DNA of 28,989 nt from Porphyromonadaceae bacterium UBA4702 (lineage in GTDB: Bacteria > Bacteroidota > Bacteroidia > Bacteroidales > Muribaculaceae): positions 47,405-76,393 of the forward strand of contig DHKE01000069.1 in NCBI GenBank assembly GCA_002404675.1. The letters run 5' to 3'. Below the pieces are notes generated by a model. It saw nothing but the letters and a program-made list of their open reading frames with translations, was not told the origin of the DNA and did not search any database. Positions 23,149 to 28,989 of this stretch are shown here, in pieces; positions within the stretch are counted from its first letter, which is position 1; each line of letters begins with the position of its first letter. The position numbers were made by a program, and so were the translations under genes.

Positions 23149-26100
23149 ATGAGAAAACTGTTTTTACTTTTGATGGCAGTGTTAGCATGCAGTTGGTCGA
23201 TGCCCGCTCTGGCGCGCACGATCACCGGCAGCGTGCTTGATGCAGCCAACAATGACCCCCTCATCGGCGCGACTATCATGCCCGTCGGTGGCGGACAAGG
23301 CACTGATGCCGACTTCGACGGTAACTTCACACTTAACATTCCCGACAATGTGAAGCAGATTACCTTCTCGTATGTAGGCTACAAGTCCAAAACCCTTCCC
23401 GTACAGAGTGAGATGCACGTTTATCTGGAGTCTTCAGTGACTTCTCTCGATGACGTGGTCGTTATCGCCTACGGTACCGGCACAAAGGAATCTCTTACCG
23501 GTTCTGTCGCTGTCGTTGACTCCAAGGCTATCGAGGACCGCCCCGTGACCTCTGTCACTCAGGCTCTCGAGGGTAACGCTCCTGGTGTGCAGGTGAACAA
23601 CTCAACTGGCCAGCCGGGTTCTTCCCCCTCTATCCGTATCCGCGGTTTCAACTCGTTCAACTCTTCTGCACAGAGTCCTCTCTATGTAGTTGACGGTATC
23701 GTTTACCAGGGCGACATCGCGGACATCAACCCCGCAGACATCGAGTCTATGTCAGTCCTCAAGGATGCCGCTTCCTGCGCACTCTACGGTAACCGTGGTG
23801 CAAACGGTGTCATCCTGATCAACACCAAGCGTGCCAAAGGACAGGGCAAGGTTGACGTTACTCTCCAGGTTCGTCAGGGTATGTACACCCGCGGTCTTCC
23901 CGAGTATGACACTCTCGATGCCAACCAGTGGATGGAAACAGCTCTCCAGGGCTGGGCTCGCGGTCGCCAGACTGCAGGCGCTCCCGGCACTTACGATGAG
24001 ATCCTTGCTTCTTCCGCAGCTGCCTTCATCGGCGGTTTCGTCAATGGTACAAACATCTACGGCGGCGACCCCTCTACTGTATTTGACGCTACCGGCAAGC
24101 TGACTCGTAACGTACTCCCCGGTTACACCGACCTCGACTGGTGGGACGCTATCTCACGCACCGGCCACCGTCAGGAGTACAATGTCAACGCTACCGGCGC
24201 TACCGAGAAGTTTGACGCTTTCGCCTCTGTCGGCTACCTGAAGGAAAACGGCTATATGCTCCAGACTGACTTCGAGCGTTTCAACGGCCGTTTCGTGGCT
24301 AACTACAACCCCGTTTCATTCCTCAAGATTGGCGCAGACCTCTCTGCAAGCTACAGCGAGTCTGACCAGGGTACTGCTGACCCCGACAACCTGAACACTA
24401 CGACCAACCCGTTCCTTACCATGTTCTACGCACCTATCCAGTCATACTATCAGCATGATGCTGAGGGTGCAATCGTATATGGCGAGGATGGACAGCCTGC
24501 ATGGAACACTGACGGCATGAACAAGGGCGACAACATCGCATGGCTGATGCGCCTCAACTCTTCAACCTACAAGAACAGCTCTATCAACGGCTCTCTTTAC
24601 GGTACTGCCATACTCCCCTACGGATTTGAACTGACTGTACGCGGCAGCATGATGCGTTCCTTCCTCAGCGGAAAGGACTATTCTAACCGCATCATCGGCG
24701 CGCAGCAGGGTACCGGCGGTATGGACCTCAGCCATCAGAACGTAGGTTCTCACACTTTCATGCAGACTCTTAACTGGAGCCGCGAGTACGGCCTGCACCA
24801 CATCGACGTGATGCTCGACCACGAGAACTACCAGTATGGCTACAACGCATACTTCCTCCGCAAGAGCGGCCAGCTCATCGACGGCAACTACTCGATGAAC
24901 AACTTCCAGAACCTTGACGCTGACAGCGAGAGCCAGGCTGAAATCCGCACTGAGTCTTACCTCGGCCGCGCTCGTTACAACTACGACCAGAAATACTTCG
25001 CAGAGTTCTCTCTCCGCCGTGACGGTACTTCCCGCTTTGCCAAGAACAACCGCTGGGGTACATTCTGGTCAGTAGGTGCAAGCTGGATCCTCACCAAGGA
25101 GAAATTCCTCCACAATGTTGACTGGCTCAACTATTTGAAGCTCCGTCTCGCTTACGGTTCTGTAGGTAACGACGCTGCTGCTTCTGCATACTCTTACCTG
25201 ACTCTCTACTCTCCCTGGTTCACTTACGAGGGCATCGGTACTATGTACCCCGGCTCTATAGGCACTTCTGACCTGAAGTGGGAGTCTACCAAGACACTCG
25301 ATATCGCATTGGAGGGTAGCCTCTTCAACGACCGTCTGAGCTTCACTATCGGTTACTTCGACAAGCGCAACGCCGACCTGCTCTATAGCCGCACTCTTCC
25401 CTTCTCACAGGGTACTGTCGGCAACAGCGGTCTGCTCCCCTCTGTAATGCAGAACATCGGTACTATGTCAAACCGCGGTTGGGAACTCCAGTTCGGCGTT
25501 GACATCATCCGCAATGCAGACTTCCGTTGGAACTTCAACATTGACGCTTCGTTCATCAAGAACAAGATCATCAAGCTCCCGGACAACCAGGACATCGTGG
25601 GCCAGGCTCTCTTCCAGGGCAAGTCCCTCTACGAGAAGTTCACTTACGACTGGGCTGGTGTTGACCAGCGCACTGGTAACTCTCTGTACTATATGCACCC
25701 GGATTCTCCTGAATACTACAAGTATGACGAGAACGGCAACCAGTACTACGATGAGGAACTCTGGATGACCAACCTTGCAAACGCAAGCAAAAGCGGCAAC
25801 CTCTTCGTTGACGAGAACGGCAACTACCTGACTGACCGTGCCACTACATACGCCAAGCGTGTCATCAAGGGTTCTGCACTTCCCACAGTGTTCGGTTCTT
25901 TCAGCACCAACTTCTCATGGAAGGGCATCAACCTCGGCCTTCTCTTCACTTACAGCCTCGGCGGCAAGACTTACAACGGCAACTACGCTTCTCTGATGAG
26001 TCTCAACGCCCAGAGCCCCGGCGCCCTCCACAAGGACATCCTCAACGCTTGGCAGGGCACTCCCACAGCTAACGCTGACATGGACCACGTGGGCATGACT

Positions 26101-26469
26101 TACAACCCCACCAACTCTGACCTCTCAGCTATCGAGGTAAGCGCTATCCCGACAAGCGGTCAGGTTGACCCCAACGGCGTGCCTGTGCTCAATACCCAGC
26201 TCGACCAGTACAACAATGCTTCTTCAAGCCGCTTCCTCGTTTCGAGCAGCTACCTGTGCATGAAGAACATCAACATCTCATACGACTTCCCCAAGAAGTG
26301 GGTGAACGCTATGAAGATGCAGAACCTCAACCTTGGCTTCTCGGTTGACAACCTCTTCCTGATCACTAAGCAGAAAGGTTTGAACCCGCAGTACAGCTTC
26401 TCCGGCGGCCAGGGCGCATACTATGTTCCCTCTCGCGTCTTCTCATTCCAGCTCACAGTCAAGTTCTAA
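23149..26469 (+). CDS. SusC/RagA family TonB-dependent outer membrane transporter
   Basis: The 1106-residue beta-barrel imports oligosaccharides or peptides across the outer membrane with TonB energy. A signal peptide (1-22, ALA-R) is followed by a CarboxypepD_reg-like domain (about 24-95, ITGSVLDAANNDPLIGATI). The family signature LDDVVVIAYGTGTKESLTGSVAVV (about 100-123) leads to the plug (about 115-230, SIRIRGFNS, SPLYVVDGIVY, ILKDAA-type SVLKDAASCALYGNRGANGVI). The rest is a 22-strand barrel ending in SFQLTVKF with a C-terminal aromatic residue. There is no N-terminal STN domain, so no anti-sigma signalling is expected. susD follows after 20 bp. Codons favour GCT, ACT, TCT and GGT, which suggests high expression. 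The substrate is not readable; the nearby GH13 enzyme makes an alpha-glucan possible. Confidence 0.97.
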   Translation: MRKLFLLLMAVLACSWSMPALARTITGSVLDAANNDPLIGATIMPVGGGQGTDADFDGNFTLNIPDNVKQITFSYVGYKSKTLPVQSEMHVYLESSVTSLDDVVVIAYGTGTKESLTGSVAVVDSKAIEDRPVTSVTQALEGNAPGVQVNNSTGQPGSSPSIRIRGFNSFNSSAQSPLYVVDGIVYQGDIADINPADIESMSVLKDAASCALYGNRGANGVILINTKRAKGQGKVDVTLQVRQGMYTRGLPEYDTLDANQWMETALQGWARGRQTAGAPGTYDEILASSAAAFIGGFVNGTNIYGGDPSTVFDATGKLTRNVLPGYTDLDWWDAISRTGHRQEYNVNATGATEKFDAFASVGYLKENGYMLQTDFERFNGRFVANYNPVSFLKIGADLSASYSESDQGTADPDNLNTTTNPFLTMFYAPIQSYYQHDAEGAIVYGEDGQPAWNTDGMNKGDNIAWLMRLNSSTYKNSSINGSLYGTAILPYGFELTVRGSMMRSFLSGKDYSNRIIGAQQGTGGMDLSHQNVGSHTFMQTLNWSREYGLHHIDVMLDHENYQYGYNAYFLRKSGQLIDGNYSMNNFQNLDADSESQAEIRTESYLGRARYNYDQKYFAEFSLRRDGTSRFAKNNRWGTFWSVGASWILTKEKFLHNVDWLNYLKLRLAYGSVGNDAAASAYSYLTLYSPWFTYEGIGTMYPGSIGTSDLKWESTKTLDIALEGSLFNDRLSFTIGYFDKRNADLLYSRTLPFSQGTVGNSGLLPSVMQNIGTMSNRGWELQFGVDIIRNADFRWNFNIDASFIKNKIIKLPDNQDIVGQALFQGKSLYEKFTYDWAGVDQRTGNSLYYMHPDSPEYYKYDENGNQYYDEELWMTNLANASKSGNLFVDENGNYLTDRATTYAKRVIKGSALPTVFGSFSTNFSWKGINLGLLFTYSLGGKTYNGNYASLMSLNAQSPGALHKDILNAWQGTPTANADMDHVGMTYNPTNSDLSAIEVSAIPTSGQVDPNGVPVLNTQLDQYNNASSSRFLVSSSYLCMKNINISYDFPKKWVNAMKMQNLNLGFSVDNLFLITKQKGLNPQYSFSGGQGAYYVPSRVFSFQLTVKF

Positions 26470-26489
26470 AATACATAAGAGAATAAGAA

Positions 26490-28292
26490 ATGAAAAGCAA
26501 TATATTTTTACACGGTCTGATCGCTCTGGGATCAGTCGGTCTGTTCGGGGCGTGCGCTTCTGACTACCTCGACACAACCCCTGAGGCGAACTTCCCCGAC
26601 AAGGACGCTCTCAGCACCGTTGACAATATCCAGTTGGCTCTTAATGGCATCTCGCTGTCTATGAACACGCAGTACCAGTCCACTTCCTGGAACCAGTACA
26701 ACGGCGAGTCATACGTCAACACTATCTGCAACGAGGCTATAGGCCAGGACTACATCTCCGGTCTCGCCGGTGCAATGTTCAATACAGAAACCCTCAAAGG
26801 TGAAAACTGGAACAACGCGGACATGCTCCTCAATGCAATCCCCTGGGATTACGCATACGGCCTTATCCAGCAGGCCAACAAGATCCTCGACGTGGTTGAC
26901 ACTGCCGAGGGCGACGAGGAAACACGTGCATGGGTGAAGGCTCAGGCTCTCACGTTCCGCGCTCACTCCTACACCAAGCTTCTCCAGTTCTACGCTCCCC
27001 GCTGGGAGGACAGCAACAACGGTGAGGTTTACTGCCTCGTGAAAAGAACTACAGGCGAGATCAAGAATGCACCGCTTACAACAATGAACGACATCCTTGC
27101 ACTCGTGTACGAGGACCTCAACAACGCTATCGCCCTCTATGACCAGGCTGGCAACAATGCCCGCGACATGAAGTGGATGGTTGACAAGAGCGTCGCACAG
27201 GGTATCTATGCCCGCGTCGCCATGATCAAGCATGACTGGCCGACTGCCCAGAAGATGGCTCACGACGCTCGTCAGGGCTACACCATCATGGACAACGACA
27301 CATACCTCTCCGGTTTCTATGCTGACAACAATGACTTCATGTGGACTTCCGGCTCTGCTGATGAGGACATCTACTACTGGTCGTGGGGTTCACACTATGC
27401 TGCAAACGGCCTTTATGTGAAGAATTGGGGCGTAGGCGCAGGCGCGATGGACTATGACCTCTACAAACAGATGGACGAGAACGACATCCGTCGTCAGCTC
27501 TACATCACTCCTGACAAGATTGCCTTCACACAGGCCGTAAACAAGGCTTGGAACCCAGGCAAGCTCGTTGCCGACGACTACTGGGACGCTGACCTCGTGG
27601 ACGCTACAAAGGATTTGAACCTCGCTGCCGGCCCGTCATCAAGAAAAGATGCTGACGGCGGAAAATGGGGTCTTCTGAATGTCACCATGCGTTATTGCGC
27701 ATACTACATCAGCGATATCTTCAAGGGCAACTACAGTGACTGCTTCCCCGGTACTGACAACTACATGGCATACTACTCCACTGGCCAGTCTGGTGATGTC
27801 CTCCTTTCGCGTGGCGTATATGGCAAACAAGTGGTTACTCCGTTCGGCGCGCAGCTGAAGTTCATCGCAAAGGCTCCCTACGGCACAAGCAAGTACCCCT
27901 ACATGCGTGCTGCTGAAATGTGCCTTACGGAGGCTGAAGCCGCTTGGCATAACGACGACTTCACTACTGCCCAGAACTGCCTTAAGGAAATCAATGGCAA
28001 ACGCGTCACAGGCTACGTTTGCAACGCTACCGGCGAGGAACTCCTCAAGGAGATTCAGCTCAGCCGCCGTATCGAGTTGTGGGGCGAAGGCTTCGGCTGG
28101 TCTGACTTCAAGCGTTGGAACTTGCCTATCAACCGTCGCGCTTGGGTTGCTGGCGACCCGACTTCAGGCAACTGGATGCCCGAGCGTGCTGGAGTGGTTG
28201 AGACAAGCATGAACCACGGCTGGATGTTCACTCTCCCCAACTCGGAGTCTGACTACAACGACCAGGTTGACCGCAACCTCCTCCCGAAGTGA
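26490..28292 (+). CDS. SusD/RagB family nutrient-binding lipoprotein
   Basis: The 600-residue surface lipoprotein forms the lid of the SusC barrel and binds the glycan. A lipoprotein signal ends in LFGAC with lipidated C22, followed by SDYLDTTPEANFPD, the common start of mature SusD proteins. Helical repeats make up most of the chain, with typical family segments such as RAHSYTKLLQFYAPRWED (about 151-168), AEMCLTEAEAAWHNDD and the C-terminal RRIELWGEGFGWSDFKRWNLPI. The strongly biased codon use matches susC. A hairpin terminator lies 24 bp after the stop. No enzyme gene follows, which is unusual for a polysaccharide utilization locus. Confidence 0.97.
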   Translation: MKSNIFLHGLIALGSVGLFGACASDYLDTTPEANFPDKDALSTVDNIQLALNGISLSMNTQYQSTSWNQYNGESYVNTICNEAIGQDYISGLAGAMFNTETLKGENWNNADMLLNAIPWDYAYGLIQQANKILDVVDTAEGDEETRAWVKAQALTFRAHSYTKLLQFYAPRWEDSNNGEVYCLVKRTTGEIKNAPLTTMNDILALVYEDLNNAIALYDQAGNNARDMKWMVDKSVAQGIYARVAMIKHDWPTAQKMAHDARQGYTIMDNDTYLSGFYADNNDFMWTSGSADEDIYYWSWGSHYAANGLYVKNWGVGAGAMDYDLYKQMDENDIRRQLYITPDKIAFTQAVNKAWNPGKLVADDYWDADLVDATKDLNLAAGPSSRKDADGGKWGLLNVTMRYCAYYISDIFKGNYSDCFPGTDNYMAYYSTGQSGDVLLSRGVYGKQVVTPFGAQLKFIAKAPYGTSKYPYMRAAEMCLTEAEAAWHNDDFTTAQNCLKEINGKRVTGYVCNATGEELLKEIQLSRRIELWGEGFGWSDFKRWNLPINRRAWVAGDPTSGNWMPERAGVVETSMNHGWMFTLPNSESDYNDQVDRNLLPK

Positions 28293-28315
28293 TAATATCT
28301 GAACACTGATATACG

Positions 28316-28355
28316 GAGAGGGCGTACCGGCATTGCCGATACGCCCTCTCTCTTT
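28316..28355 (+). terminator. Terminator after susD
   Basis: GAGAGGGCGTA (28316-28326) pairs perfectly with 28340-28350, and the inner CGGC-ATT-GCCG extends the stem after one mismatch. TCTTTT follows. Position and structure fit the end of the susCD transcript. Confidence 0.9.
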
Positions 28356-28388
28356 TGCTTCCGCGTCTGCATCAGGACCGGGCAGTGA

Positions 28389-28421
28389 CACGAACACCCG
28401 GAGTTCCTTCGGGCGCTCGTG
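28389..28421. other. Imperfect hairpin downstream of susD
   Basis: CACGA (28389-28393) pairs with TCGTG (28417-28421), and an inner CCCG/CGGG continues the stem after two mismatches. No T run follows. It may be a second weak terminator or a chance inverted repeat. The rest of 28356-28577 shows no gene. Confidence 0.35.
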
Positions 28422-28577
28422 GCTTGTAGTATGTTATGCTTGTTCAGCTGTGCTGACGGCAGTAACTGGCATAAAAGATGGGGTAGGTATAAAAAATGAA
28501 TAGCTCGCATCACTGCGGACTATTCACGATAATTATTCACCAAAACAAATTCATATCCCTATGACAGGGAAAATCTA

Positions 28578-28655
28578 TGGGGTGAAAGATGGGTCTCGAA
28601 CCCACGACCTACGGAACCACAATCCGTCGCTCTAACCAACTGAGCTACATTCACC
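28578..28655 (-). tRNA. tRNA-His (GTG anticodon)
   Basis: On the minus strand all parts of a tRNA are visible: D-arm TAGCTCAGTTGGTTAGAGC, anticodon stem ACGGA/TCCGT with loop TTGTGGT (anticodon GTG), and the T-arm GGGTTCGAGACCC. The acceptor stem GTGAATG/CTTTCAC has one T-T mismatch. An extra G at position -1 faces C73, the identity element of tRNA-His. The CCA end appears to be encoded (28580-28578). It points away from susCD. Confidence 0.97.
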
Positions 28656-28712
28656 ATGTTGATTATCAAACGTTTCAAAAGTGATAAGCACTCTGTTCGT
28701 CTGATTTCGATG

Positions 28713-28743
28713 CAAAGGTAGATAATTCACCCCAACTGACCAA
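28713..28743 (-). promoter_or_regulatory. Promoter of the tRNA-His gene
   Basis: On the minus strand TTG (28743-28741), a 20-bp spacer and TACCTTTG (28720-28713) match both consensus boxes, about 58 bp before the mature tRNA 5' end. Confidence 0.7.
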
Positions 28744-28904
28744 ATGTTTTAGCCCAAAATTGCGCCAACGTGATGTAATTTATTGAATAACAGATAATTG
28801 CTAATAGTTAATTGTTCTAATTATAATTACCAAGCCACATAGTATACCTCTATGGTGACTGGCACTGGCGTTTATCAGTCATAGATCTATCCCCGGCAAA
28901 GTAG
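28744..28904. other. AT-rich gene-free stretch
   Basis: No open frame of note. The part at 28780-28835 is very AT-rich with small TTAATTG/CAATTA-like inverted pieces. I see no RNA gene or clear regulatory site. Confidence 0.6.
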
Positions 28905-28984
28905 GGACACGGCGTGCCGTGTCCGAAGGATAGTATGCGCAATTATTTGATTTGCAGTGGCTTGGGTGCGGACACGGCACGCCG
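28905..28984. repeat. GC-rich palindrome and partial second copy
   Basis: GGACACGGC (28905-28913) and its exact complement GCCGTGTCC (28916-28924) flank two bases. At 28970-28984 the same sequence recurs as GGACACGGCACGCCG, in which the left arm is kept and the right arm breaks off after GCCG. The pair lies in AT-rich non-coding DNA and looks like a short dispersed, REP-like element; its copy number in the genome is unknown from this window. Confidence 0.65.
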
Positions 28985-28989
28985 AGAGC

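Noticed and set aside
22919..23188. 89-codon minus-strand frame overlapping the susC start
   Set aside because: It lies antisense to the susC leader and signal peptide, has no family resemblance and no promoter box of its own.
1..28989. CRISPR arrays, insertion sequences, rRNA genes, known metabolite riboswitches
   Set aside because: No regularly spaced repeats, transposase genes with terminal repeats, rRNA segments or recognisable riboswitch cores (including before the HMT-cyuA pair) were seen by eye.

Overview
The window reads as chromosomal DNA of a GC-rich gut Bacteroidales bacterium, most likely of the Muribaculaceae or a close relative. The family level is inference. The supporting signs are a SusC/SusD pair, GH35 and SusA-like GH13 enzymes, DUF1573 and DUF5063 proteins, a meso-diaminopimelate dehydrogenase, near absence of Shine-Dalgarno sequences, and repeated TANNTTTG promoter elements (the Bacteroidetes -7 box), several with a TTG 19-20 bp upstream.

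Layout. Positions 1-1004 (minus) hold the start of pyrI and all of pyrB, diverging from ddh (1208-2101, plus). A minus-strand block (2202-6574) then carries, in transcription order, a lone tyrosine recombinase, two DUF1573 proteins joined by an ATGA overlap, a DUF5063 protein and an M18 aminopeptidase. A plus-strand block (6759-12636) holds an AI-2E-family membrane protein, two glycosyltransferases, thymidine kinase, a divergent homocysteine-methyltransferase-like protein and a CyuA-type cysteine desulfidase. A GH35 beta-galactosidase (12617-14926, minus) ends inside cyuA. From back-to-back promoters with it starts a plus-strand run: a PBP4-type carboxypeptidase, an unknown protein overlapping rsmI, and a coiled-coil lipoprotein closed by a strong terminator.

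From 18742 the theme is glycan use and the cell envelope: a secreted SusA-like GH13 enzyme coupled by ATGA to a SPOR-domain lipoprotein, a convergent gene for a secreted Asn/Arg/Gly-rich disordered protein, an 800-bp gene-free stretch with a near-perfect promoter, then susC and susD with their own terminator. After that come a tRNA-His gene (minus) and an AT-rich gene-free end with a GC-rich palindrome repeated in part.

How the genes may work together: SusC/SusD would import an oligosaccharide that the nearby periplasmic GH13 could cut, but no susR-like regulator or surface glycanase is present, so this is at most a minimal utilization locus. The HMT-like protein and CyuA overlap by ATGA and probably share sulfur amino acid metabolism. 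Most of the rest is housekeeping. I did not find a clear new defence or mobile system. The least explained items are the disordered secreted protein, the GH13-SPOR coupling, the rsmI-linked protein, the divergent HMT-like protein and the long leader before susC.
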